DNA from: Anaeromyces robustus
Lineage: Eukaryota; Neocallimastigomycota; Neocallimastigomycetes; Neocallimastigales; Neocallimastigaceae
NCBI GenBank assembly: GCA_002104895.1
Contig: MCFG01000162.1
Location: 31,001-95,000 of the forward strand
DNA: 64,000 nucleotides
Reading direction: 5' to 3'
Part shown: in pieces, positions 53,553 through 64,000 of the stretch
Layout of the letters: every line of letters begins with the position of its first letter
Position numbering within the stretch: position 1 is the first letter of the stretch
Notes under the pieces: model-generated
What the model was told of the DNA's origin: nothing
The model's database searches: none
Seen by the model: only the letters and a program-made list of their open reading frames with translations
Translations under genes and position numbers: made by a program

Positions 53553-56500
53553 ATATTTTTAAAATAAAATTATAATAATAATAATAATAAAAAAAAAAAA
53601 AAGAAAAACATTTTTTCTTAGTTTAATTAAATAAATTAAAAAAATTAATTATTAATTAGAATTCATAATTATATAATATATGATTCATATTATATAATAT
53701 ATAAAAAAGTTTAAAAAAAAAAAGAAAATTAGTTTATTTTTACGATATTTTCATGTTGTACTTATTAATTTTAAAATTATAATTTCTAAATCTACAATCG
53801 GGGATTCTAACGATTTTTTTTATTCTTTTAAGTCAAAGTAGCCTTTTAACCTTGAATTTTATTCAATTCATTCACCAAAGATAAAATAAAAAAAAAAGGT
53901 GATATAATTAAATGAATAAGATTTTAGATAATGTATCCCACATGAAGATTGAGAGTAATTACTATTTTTTATTAATTCATTTATTTATTTATTTTTTTAT
54001 TTATTTTTTGTTTTGCTTTTTAATTTTAATATTTTATTACCATATAAAAAAAAGAATTTTTTTTAATTAGATATAACAATATATTTCTTTTTTTAATTAT
54101 ATATAACAATATATTTTTATATATTAAAACTCGTATATTATAATTTATTCATTAATTGATAATGTATATAAAAAAAACAAAAAAATTAAAAAAAAAAACA
54201 AAAATGAAAATGAAAGGAACCTCATCCAATAATAATTCTTAAAAAATTATTTTTTATTTTTGTTTTGCTATAATTAAATAAATTTTTAATATATTATTTC
54301 GGAGAAAAAATGGATTTCATTTAAATTAAGAATTATAATAAAAAAAATTTTAAGTTTTTTTTTTATATAATAATTAAATAGTATATCGAATTTTTAATTA
54401 GAAAAAAAATAATAAAGGTTTATAGATTTATAGATGTTTATTTTTTTTTTTATGCTAAATAAAAAATAAAAAAAGAATTAATGCAGATAATTATTTTGGT
54501 AATTAAAATAGGTAAATATTATATTTATAAAATTATATAAATAATATTTACATAAATATATATATATATTTTTTAAAAAAAAAAAATAAGTAAATAAATG
54601 TAAATAATATGAATAAATAAATAAGTAAATAAACAAATAAATAAATAAATAGGTAAATAGAATATACTTGTATACTTGTATTATTTAATTTAATTTGAAA
54701 AAAATATTAAATAAAAAGTTTTTTTTTTTTTTATTTTTTTTTTGGTCTATATTTTTATTAAAATTCTATTCCTATAATGTTTATTTAATATTTCCTTTTT
54801 TGTAAATTGTTAATATCTTTAAATATAATAATTTTTGTAATAATAAATTTTTTTAAATTATTTGTACTACTTTTTTTTTATGAATTTATTTACAATTTAT
54901 TGGATTATCTTTTGTATTAAAAAATGAAATAAAAAGTATATATCATATATAAATTAAATCCTACAATATATTTTATATATTTTCTTTTTTTTATTGGTTA
55001 TCTTTTACTTATGAAATAATTTATACTATTTATAATACTAATAATATTTATAATATAATATAATACATTACAATATATAATATAATACATTACAATATAA
55101 TATAAAAATTTATTTAAATTTTAAATTATTTATTTATTTAAAATTTTTAAATAATAATAAATAATTCTTTGGTTTAATTATTATTGCATAAAAAAAATAT
55201 AAAACCATTAACCAAAAAAAATATTATTAAATAAAACATAATAAAACATAATAAATAATTAATAATCAATATATTTATATTATTAATAAATATTAGGAAT
55301 AATATTTATTTTATAATAAATATATAATTATTACTTTCAAAAAATAAAAAATCTTTTTTAAATAAAAATAGTTAATAATAATATTATAATAATAATTATT
55401 AATAATAAATAATTAATTAATTAATAAATTAAAAAATTAAACACATATCCTATAAAACATGTTAAAAAATAAAAAATAAAAAAAGTAAACAAATACGTTT
55501 TTATTTGATGTATACAAATTAAAATAATTTTTAAAGATTGTATTAATTTTTTATTTATTTAATTTGAATAGTTTTAAAAAAACAATATATAAATAATAAA
55601 ATAATAATAAAAATAATAAAAATAATAAAAATAATAGTTTTTATTGTATTTTATTAAATTATTAAATTATTAATATTTAGTTTTAATATTTGTGAATATA
55701 TTCATAATATAGTATAAACTTATTGTAATATATTTAATGGTAACATTTTATATCAAAATAGGACAAAAAAGAAACAAAAAAAAAAAAAAACTTTTTAAAT
55801 AAAGTTTACTTCATAAACATAAAAATACTCAAATTTTATTATTTTTAAAATTGTATGTTAGATGATAATAAACAAAAACAATTTTAAATAATAATAAAAA
55901 ATATTTGAATAATTATTTACTCTATCTAGTATCATTATAAATTTACTTTAAAAATTATTTCATAAAAAATTTTAAATATTTTTCTTACTAAATGTATTAA
56001 TTTATTATTATTAAAAAAATAACTTAAAAAATAAAAAATAAAAAAAAAAATTTGCCATGAAAAAAATTATCTTAAAACTTGTAACAAAACCTTTTTTTTA
56101 ATCCTATACTAAATCAAAATAAAAACCAAAAACCCTTTTTCATAAATTACTAATTAAATTAAAATTAAAATTAAAATTAATTTTATTTTTATTTCATTTT
56201 TATTTTTTATTTTATTTCATTTTTATTTTTTAAAAAAAAAAATTATTATTTCTATATTAATTTTATTAATTATAGAATGTTAAAAAAAAAAATTTTTTTA
56301 AAAAAAAATTAATTTTAATTTAATTTAATTAAAAAAAAAATGAAATAAATTAAATTTTTATATAAAATCATTATTAATAGAAGAAAAAAAAAAGTGTGTT
56401 TATTGTTGATTTCCATTTATAATAAAAAAAGTGTGTTTATTGTTGATTTCCTTTTATAAAAAAAGAAAAAGAAAAAAAATAAAATAAAAAATAAAAAATA

Positions 56501-57408
56501 AAAAGGTTTTAGATGATTTGCATTATTTGTATTTATTTGTATTATTTTTTATTTTTTATGGCATTGTTTATAATAATACACTGATCCTAATTTAATAAAA
56601 TGAAACAATTGAGTGGATAATGAATTTTTTTTTTTAACTTTCTTTTTTACTAAATGAAGTTATTTTTTTTATAATTAATTAATTAATTAATTAAATTAGA
56701 ATAAATTAGAATAAATTAGAATAAATTAGAATAAAATGATTTAATATTTAATATTTAATAATTAATATTTAATAATTATTATGGTTTGTTACATTTATAT
56801 AAAGTTATAATAATTTTATATACAATTGATACAATTTATACTATAAAATAAAATAGAATAAAATACAATAAAAAATAAAATAAAACAAAAACTCTGATCG
56901 ATTGATGGATAGATAAACAAAATTTTAATTAAAATATTAATTATGATTTCATATGAAAGAATAAGTTTTTATTATGGTTAAAATTATCCTATATATTTTC
57001 TTTTTTTTTTTTATTAGTAACTTCTTTTTTATATATCACAGGTTTATTATAGTTTATTTATTTACTTATTTAATTAGTTAGTTAGTTAGTTAGTTATTGT
57101 TTAGTTATTTATTTATTTATTTAATGTTTATTTATTTATGTATTTATTTATTTATATAGTTAGTTTCTACAATTTTAAATAGTTTAAAAAAAAAAAACGA
57201 AAATTCTTTTAAAAATAAAGTTTTTGATATTTATTATGATATGATATTAAAATGTATTTTTTTTTTTTATTATTAATTTTTTTATAAAAAATTTTAAAAA
57301 TAAAAATCATTCGATGCAAAACTTTAATTAATAATATAATACAATATAATATAATTATAAATTAACTTTAATTTAATATTTTATCCATAATACAAAGATT
57401 TATGTGTT

Positions 57409-57456
<48 letters not shown>

Positions 57457-57613
57457 TTTTTCTTATTTTAAAAAGTTCGATAAAATAAACCAATAAAATT
57501 TAGCTATTTATTTATTTATTTATTAATTAATTAATATTTATTTACTTATTTAGTTAGTTAATTAGTTCCTTATAATTTTAAATAGTTAAAATCGAAATAA
57601 TTATAATTTATAA

Positions 57614-57665
<52 letters not shown>

Positions 57666-58481
57666 TACTTTTTTGAAATATTCATTATTTAGTTTTTATT
57701 AGTATAATGATTTAAATCGTTCTTTTCTTTATACACATGTTTATGTAATTATCTACCGGTAGTTATTTCGATTTTTTTTTTAAATTCCAATAAAATCTTT
57801 AAACTTTTTCATTATTATTATATTCATTATATTCATCTTTATCTACCTAAATACATAAATCTTTACTCGAATAATTGATTTTCATACTTCATCTAATTAC
57901 TTTTTAATCATACAATTCTTTCAACATTTTTATTTCCATCCAATGACAGTGTATTGATGAAATGATTTACATTTGTTTAGATTCAAATTATAAACCTTTT
58001 AATAATAGTTTTATTTTTATTCCATAATTCCATAATTCCATAATCCATATTCCATAATTTAATTATAATATTTTTAATTTTTAATTTCTTTTGTTTATTT
58101 ATATTTTTTTTTTATTAATATTTATTAATTTTTATTAATTTTTATTATTTTTTAATTATTATTTTTTATGACGTGTAATTATTAATATTAATTATTATAT
58201 TATTATTAGTTTTTATTATTAATAGTTTTTATTATTATTAATTTTTATTATTATTAATTTTTATTTAATATATGTTAATAAATGATTTATAATAATAATC
58301 ATATTTATATTTATATATTTGTATTTATGTTTATGTTATGTTTTATATTTATATAAAAGGATGATCATAATTAATTATTTATTAAAAGGATTAAATCTTA
58401 ATTTATATTATTATTTCTATTAATAAAAATTCCTTTTTTTTTTAATACTTATTAAAATATTTTGAAAAAACAAAAAGAAAA

Positions 58482-58518
<37 letters not shown>

Positions 58519-59121
58519 GTCATAAGTAAAATAAATAGAATTCTAGTTATATTTAATAATATTATATATCTTTTATATTATATATATATTATTATATATA
58601 TTATTATATATTTATTATACATTTTTATTATATTATAACTTTATCTTTTATTAGTATTTATAATATATTATTTATATATATTGATAATACATATAAATAT
58701 ATTATTTAATTATAATAGATTTAATTTAATTTTAATAAATATAATTAATAATTAATTTATTTATTTAATTACTTATTTGTTTATTTATTTATTTATTAAT
58801 GAAATTTTTAAAAAAAAAAATAAAAATAAAATAAACAAAAAAAAAAAAAAAAAAACATTTAATAAGATGAGTATAAATAGTGTCTTTTTTGGTTTAATTT
58901 TTTAAGTTTTTTCTTTTTTTTTTTTTTCTTTTTGGCATTTCTCGTCACAAAATTAATAATATTAAAATAAATTAATATTATATATAAAAATAAAATTAAT
59001 AATTAATTATTTAAATTATTTAATTATTTAATACCCCCCAAACTTTATTTTGAAATATATATAATTTTTTTTTTTTTTATTTTTTATCTTTTTTAATTTT
59101 CTTTTATAAAATAAAAAAAAA
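52668..59121. other. AT-rich intergenic DNA between xylA and xylB
   Basis: No gene supported over 6.4 kb. Slightly higher-G+C islands at 53790-53960 and 57720-57990 do not hold a continuous frame. Microsatellites include TAAA/ATAA (53440-53560), a TAATA series, ATTT (57410-57460), ATT (57610-57665) and TTAG/TTAT repeats (57060-57170). An AGAATAAATT 11-bp tandem lies near 56697-56735. Confidence 0.55.
59034..59039 (+). promoter_or_regulatory. isolated C6 run upstream of xylulokinase
   Basis: TACCCCCCAAAC 83 bp before the ATG is exceptional in this A/T background. It resembles Mig1/CreA-type GC boxes on paper only; regulation is not demonstrated. Confidence 0.25.
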
Positions 59122-60606
59122 ATGAAAACTGTTGCTGGAATTGATCTTGGAACTCAAAGTATGAAAGTCGTAATTTACGACTATGAAAAAAAAGAAATTA
59201 TTGAAACTGCTAGTTGTCCAATGGAATTAATTTCTGAAAGTGATGGTACTCGTGAACAAACTACAGAATGGTTTGATAAAGGTTTAGAAGTTTGTTTTGG
59301 TAAACTTAGTGATGAAAATAAAAAAACTATTGAAGCTATTGGTATTTCAGGTCAACAACATGGTTTTGTTCCACTTGGTGCTGATGGAAAAGCTTTATAT
59401 AATATTAAACTTTGGTGTGATACTTCTACTGTTGAAGAATGTAAAATTATTACTGATGCTGCTGGTGGTGAAGAAGCTGTGATCAATGCTCTTGGTAATC
59501 TTATGCTTACTGGTTTTACTGCTCCAAAAATTCTTTGGCTTAAACGTAATAAGCCAGAAGCTTTTTCTAAATTAAAATATATTATGCTTCCTCATGATTA
59601 TTTAAATTGGAAACTTACTGGAGATTATGTTATGGAATATGGAGATGCTTCTGGTACTGCTCTTTTTGATTCTAAAAATCGTAAATGGTCTGAAAAAATT
59701 TGTAATATTATTGATCCAAAACTTTTAGGTTTACTTCCAAAATTAATTGAACCAAGTGCTCCAGCTGGTAAAGTTAATGAAGAAGCTGCTAAAGCTTATG
59801 GTATTCCTGTTGGTATTCCAGTTTCTGCTGGTGGTGGTGATAATATGATGGGAGCTGTTGGTACTGGTACTGTTGTGGATGGTTTCCTTACTATGTCTAT
59901 GGGTACTTCTGGTACACTTTATGGTTATAGTGATAAACCAATTGCTGATCCAGCTAATGGTTTAAGTGGTTTTTGTTCCTCTACTGGTGGATGGCTTCCA
60001 TTACTTTGTACTATGAATTGTACTGTAGCTACTGAATTTGTTCGTAATCTTTTCCAAATGGATATTAAACAACTTAATGAAGAAGCTTCTAAATCTCCAT
60101 GTGGTAGTGAAGGTGTTTTAGTAATTCCATTCTTTAATGGGGAAAGAACTCCAAATTTACCAAATGGTCGTGCTAGTATTACAGGTCTTACTTCTGCTAA
60201 TACTAATCGTGCTAATATAACTCGTGCTAGTTTTGAATCTGCCGTTTTTGCTATGCGTGGTGGATTAGATGCTTTCCGTAAATTAGGTTTTCAACCCAAA
60301 GAAATTCGTTTAATTGGTGGTGGTTCTAAATCACCACTTTGGAGACAAATTGCTGCTGATGTTATGAATGTACCAATTAGAGTTCCACTTTTAGATGAAG
60401 CTGCTGCTCTTGGTGGTGCTATTCAAGGTTTATGGTGTCTTAAAAATCAATCCGGAAAATGTGATATTAGTGAACTTTGTAAAGAACATATTAAACTTGA
60501 TGAATCTAAAAGTGCTAATCCAATTGCTGAAAATGTTGCCATTTATGATAAAGCTTATGAAGAATATTGTAAGGTAGTTAAAACTCTTTCTCCATTATAT
60601 GCATAA
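59122..60606 (+). CDS. xylB: D-xylulokinase (FGGY kinase)
   Basis: Intronless, 494 residues, the same length as the Piromyces enzyme, which it matches almost throughout as I recall it. It phosphorylates D-xylulose to D-xylulose 5-phosphate in the cytosol. GIDLGTQSMKVVIYD (6-20, Asp8) is the first phosphate-binding loop of the actin-like ATPase fold. ISGQQHGFVPL (75-85, His80) lines the sugar site. SAGGGDNMMGAVGTG (235-249) carries the catalytic base Asp240. GGGSKSPLWRQIAADV is the C-terminal FGGY signature, and AAALGGAIQG follows. Codons are mostly A/T-ending. A single ATG at 59122 starts the first strand, so the start is secure. Likely acquired from bacteria together with, or in the same phase as, xylose isomerase. 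Confidence 0.97.
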   Translation: MKTVAGIDLGTQSMKVVIYDYEKKEIIETASCPMELISESDGTREQTTEWFDKGLEVCFGKLSDENKKTIEAIGISGQQHGFVPLGADGKALYNIKLWCDTSTVEECKIITDAAGGEEAVINALGNLMLTGFTAPKILWLKRNKPEAFSKLKYIMLPHDYLNWKLTGDYVMEYGDASGTALFDSKNRKWSEKICNIIDPKLLGLLPKLIEPSAPAGKVNEEAAKAYGIPVGIPVSAGGGDNMMGAVGTGTVVDGFLTMSMGTSGTLYGYSDKPIADPANGLSGFCSSTGGWLPLLCTMNCTVATEFVRNLFQMDIKQLNEEASKSPCGSEGVLVIPFFNGERTPNLPNGRASITGLTSANTNRANITRASFESAVFAMRGGLDAFRKLGFQPKEIRLIGGGSKSPLWRQIAADVMNVPIRVPLLDEAAALGGAIQGLWCLKNQSGKCDISELCKEHIKLDESKSANPIAENVAIYDKAYEEYCKVVKTLSPLYA

Positions 60607-61397
60607 ATAAATAAATAAATGAATAAAAAATGCCCTGTAAATATGTTCCAAGTCAAATAAAGAAAAAAAAGAAAAAGAATTAGCATCAGATGCTGTATTT
60701 CTTGATAACTTAGAAAAAATAAAAAAAAAAAAACAATGTAATATATAACTATATAAATAGAAATATAAATATAATTTTTAAAATTATATTAATAGGATTA
60801 AATAAAAAAAAAAAAATAAAATCAATAAATTAAGATGATTTTAATAAATGTATAAAAAAAAATAAAATGTATAAAAAATGTAATAACATGTAATAAAATG
60901 TAATAAATATAATAAAAATAAAAATAAAAATAAAAATAAAAAAAGTATATAATATTGATAAATTTTTTTTTGTAATAATTTGTATTTATCTTTCATATAA
61001 TTGAATTATTTTATATAATATCTAAATCTATATTAAAACTATATATATAATATTTTTTAAAAAAAATAAAAGTTAAACAGATAGAAAATATAAAAATATA
61101 AATATAATATATATATATATATATATAATTATAAATAATAATAATAATAAAAATAATAAAAATAATAACAATATTTTTGTAGGATTAGTTTTTTTTAACA
61201 ATTAAGACTAAGGGTTAGTTAATTTATATATTAATAACATAGTTGATAATTATCCTAATATAAAAAGGAATGGAAAATATTTGTAGGTATATAAGTATTA
61301 GACTGATTCTAATAAAACATGTACAAAAATCTTTAAAATTTTTTATTCATTAAGATCTGCTATTCTATTGAATGATGATATCACATCTATTGTCTGC

Positions 61398-61446
<49 letters not shown>

Positions 61447-61740
61447 GTATTACTATATTTACTTTATACTCTCTTTTACCCTCCAATATAATCCATTATT
61501 ATTTATAATGTTTATATCGGGGGGGGGGGGGGGGGTTTAAATAATAATAATAGTTTTGTAGGATTAGGTTTTTTTAACAATTACGATTAAGGGTTAGTTA
61601 ATTTATATTTCTTCTATATATATATATTTTTTTTCTTCCCTTAAAAATTTATTATTTATTGAACTTAAGTTTTATCTATATATATATATAAAGTTATTGA
61701 CATAGAGCAAAGAATATAAATATTATAATTTAAAAAAGTT
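60607..61740. other. AT-rich DNA downstream of xylulokinase with repeats
   Basis: Just after the gene, 60629-60744 reads in two frames as a short coding-like piece (MPCKYVPSQI..., then ELASDAVFLDNLEKIKK). Further on there is a TA array (about 61413-61442), a G17 run, and two copies of a TAAGGGTTAGTTAATTTATAT-type segment (61183-61240 and 61561-61610). No intact gene. Confidence 0.5.
61519..61535 (+). repeat. homopolymer run of 17 G
   Basis: Seventeen consecutive G in a region with almost no G. It lies between the two copies of the AAGGGTTAG segment. Confidence 0.9.
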
Positions 61741-61781
61741 ATTACCAAATTTATTATTAAAATAATAAATATTAAAAACAT

Positions 61782-63160
61782 GATAACAGAAATTGAAATT
61801 AATAAGAAATTATTTTATGAGGAAATAAATAATAATTATAATTCGGAAAAACTATTGGAAATTGCGAAAAAAAGGAATATTTTTATATGAACCATTATTT
61901 AAAAAAAATGAAAAAGTTAAAAATCTCGAAGTTGTTATTGAAATCAGTTTATACTCTAATCAATTTTTTATGGTAAATACTATAGAATAATATAAAAATT
62001 TATTCATTTATTAAATCAAAAAAAAAAGTAATAACTATAGAATAATATAAAAATTTATTCATTTATTAAATCAAAAAAAAAAGTAATAATACACCTTTTT
62101 TTATAATTATAATATATACTCAATTTACTTATTATTAATAAATATATATTAACTCAATTGCTTATAGAAGATGATATTAATATAACGAATCAAATAATAA
62201 ACAATTTTCTCTATACTTTATTATTTATACAAATTTAATTTAATTCCTTTAAAATATTATAGATATTTTTTATATAGAATTATTATTTAGATAAATTATT
62301 TCTATTTTAATAAAAAAATAATTTTGATAATGTATTAAAATATTTTAATAAAAATGAACTTATTAACTTTTTATTCTATTATTTCGGATGGGATTTAAAA
62401 GTATTAGACACTATAGTTAGTTTTATTAGTGAAATTCCTTTAGAACAACATAGAAATTATCATGTACCTTTAACATTTCCATATGAAATAATAAAAAAGT
62501 ATACCAATAAAAATTTTCAACCAAATAAAACTATTATTGAATATCATAATAAAAAATTGAAGAATTTATTGAACAATGTATATACAGATCGAGGAATTAA
62601 ATTATTATCGTTTTTTGTTAATAAAGATCAACCTTTTTGTAAATACATTTCTAGACGTTATAATATAAATATAGATATAATTTATGAAGATATAAATAAA
62701 TATATATATATAAATAACCCTAATAATAATTCTATCTCTGATAAAAGTAATATTAGTAAGAAAGATAAAGCTTTTCTTTATCCATATATATATTATATGA
62801 TATAGATTTTATATTGTGATCTATTTCATGATATTAAAGTTGTTAATGAATTTTCTATAGATGAAGATAAATTAAATGATTTAAATTAATTTCCATCTAA
62901 TGATGATTATTATGAAAAAAAAAACTAGATAATGATATGTACGAGTTTATTTATTCATCCATTGAAGAATATAATATGGATGATTGCGTTGATATCATTA
63001 AATCTACATTTTTTTGATAGTTATGATAAAATAGAAAAGAATATTAAATGATCCTGAATATTTAATGAATAAATTTCAAAATATTCATAATAGTATACTT
63101 ACTAGTATTATTTTTATATGTTATGGGATATATTTGATTCATAATAATTATTCTCCTTTT
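61782..63160 (+). pseudogene. decayed gene(s) with a 163-codon open frame, unidentified
   Basis: Starting at ATG 61782 (MITEIEINKKLFYEEINNNY...), plus-strand coding is traceable through frameshifts (LYEPLFKKNEKVKNLEVVIE near 61885; IEDDINITNQIINNFLYTLL near 62165). It reaches an uninterrupted stop-to-stop frame at 62314-62805 (163 codons, no ATG). Part reads FYYFGWDLKVLDTIVSFISE and VYTDRGIKLLSFFVNKDQPF. More pieces follow (DLFHDIKVVNEFSIDEDKLN, 62818 on; EFIYSSIEEYNMDDCVDIIK near 62942). A 55-bp tandem duplication (61981-62090) interrupts it. Asn/Ile/Lys/Tyr-rich, A/T-codon style matches the virus-like block at 40-43 kb, but no domain is recognisable. Confidence 0.5.
61981..62090. repeat. 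55-bp tandem duplication
   Basis: Two essentially identical copies beginning TATAGAATAATATAAAAATT at 61981 and 62036, inside the decayed coding block. Confidence 0.9.
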
Positions 63161-63415
63161 TTAATAACCCTATATTTTGAAAAAAAAAAAAAAAAAAAAA
63201 AACGCTTCAGACTTTAAATATAATACTATTAAAAATCAAATTTATTATAAAAAAACGATATTCCAATATGGTAAACGATAAAATATATTATATATTACTT
63301 GGTATGCCTTATAAAAGTATTTAAAAATTATATAGGTCAATATGATATTTTAACTCAATTATTATTTTTTTTAAAAAATTAAAATAAAATTAAAAAAAAG
63401 AAAAAAAAATTATGA

Positions 63416-63418
63416 CAA

Positions 63419-63477
<59 letters not shown>

Positions 63478-63550
63478 GTAAATAAATAAATAAATAAATA
63501 AAGAAATAAATAAATAAATAAATAAATTAATAAATAAATTAATAAATATA

Positions 63551-63617
<67 letters not shown>

Positions 63618-63620
63618 ACA
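63416..63620. repeat. (TAAA)n microsatellite
   Basis: About 200 bp of 4-bp repeats with a few interruptions, ending in a short ACAACA series. The minus-strand open frame across it is an artefact. Confidence 0.95.
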
Positions 63621-63699
63621 ACAACAACAAAAATAACAACAAAAATAATAATAATTATTTATTAATCTTAGTATTAATTATTACATATATTTTTTTTTT

Positions 63700-64000
63700 T
63701 TTAAAAATTTTTGTTTAGGTTTAAATAATTAATTATATTACATAGAATATTATGAATTAAAAAAAGATTTTTATATAAATTTAATAAGCATCCTTATGAT
63801 TATTGTTTTAAAATATATAACATTAATTTTGACATGAAAAAAAAAAAAAAAGAATAAAAATGATTTCGAAGTAATTGGTAAAAGAAAAGAAAAATATGAT
63901 GAAGATAAACACTTATATATATAATGACTATATATATTGCAATTTTGAAAAAAGGAGAATTATTTGATTTTAAAATTTCAAAAAATAAAAATAAAATAGC
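63700..64000 (+). pseudogene. possible continuation of decayed coding at the window edge
   Basis: Beyond the microsatellite, frames such as YKFNKHPYDYCFKIYNINFD (about 63774-63832) and KNDFEVIGKRKEKYDEDKHL look coding-like and share composition with the block before the array. Truncated by the window end. Confidence 0.3.

Noticed and set aside
53790-53960. Higher-G+C island (around TCGGGGATTCTAACG) as a possible RNA or protein gene
   Set aside because: One short frame (MNKILDNVSHMKIESNYYF) runs into T-rich nonsense; no stem-loop or RNA polymerase III signals were convincing.
57720-57990. Higher-G+C island upstream of xylulokinase as a possible gene
   Set aside because: No frame on either strand stays open or resembles protein for more than about 20 codons.

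Overview
This window is nuclear DNA of an anaerobic gut fungus (Neocallimastigomycota, the Piromyces/Neocallimastix/Anaeromyces group). The evidence is extremely AT-rich DNA full of homopolymers and ATTT arrays, secreted glycoside hydrolases ending in paired CBM10-type fungal dockerins (cellulosome subunits), a bacterial-type class II xylose isomerase, and a 494-residue xylulokinase that looks very close to the Piromyces enzyme as I remember it. The genus cannot be fixed without a search.

Layout. 1.4-2.5 kb: secreted alpha/beta-hydrolase with one intron (-). 2.5-10.9 kb: no intact gene; minisatellite, ATTT array, hairpin and small terminal-inverted-repeat element. 11.0-13.1 kb: Pcl/Pho80-type cyclin with one intron (-). 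16.6-26.0 kb: a noncoding unit of about 3 kb present in three diverged tandem copies. 26.2-30.3 kb: wrecked mobile elements, including an internally deleted Ty1/copia retrotransposon, plus decayed coding. 31.0-32.1 and 35.3-36.4 kb: two closely related GH11 xylanases (-). 39.8 kb: tRNA-Ser(GCU). 40.2-43.0 kb: a block of virus-like genes, with a decayed C-terminal part of a multisubunit RNA polymerase largest subunit, an intact RPB3-like ORF with a 275-bp tandem duplication, and an unidentified decayed gene. 47.2-49.0 kb: GH43/CBM6/double-dockerin enzyme (+). 51.4-52.7 kb: xylose isomerase (-). 59.1-60.6 kb: xylulokinase (+). 61.7-64.0 kb: a second decayed gene block of unknown origin with a 163-codon open frame.

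Taken together, the intact enzymes form a loose xylan-utilisation neighbourhood spread over 30 kb. GH11 xylanases cut the backbone, the GH43 enzyme removes arabinose or xylose units, xylose isomerase makes D-xylulose and xylulokinase makes D-xylulose 5-phosphate. The genes lie on both strands with kilobases of AT-rich DNA between them, so this is neighbourhood clustering and not an operon.

The most unusual content is the RNA polymerase remnant block, best read as an endogenous fragment of a large DNA virus (nucleocytovirus-like). The triplicated noncoding unit comes next, then the GH11 pair, whose catalytic domains are about 97% identical while their dockerins and flanks have diverged.
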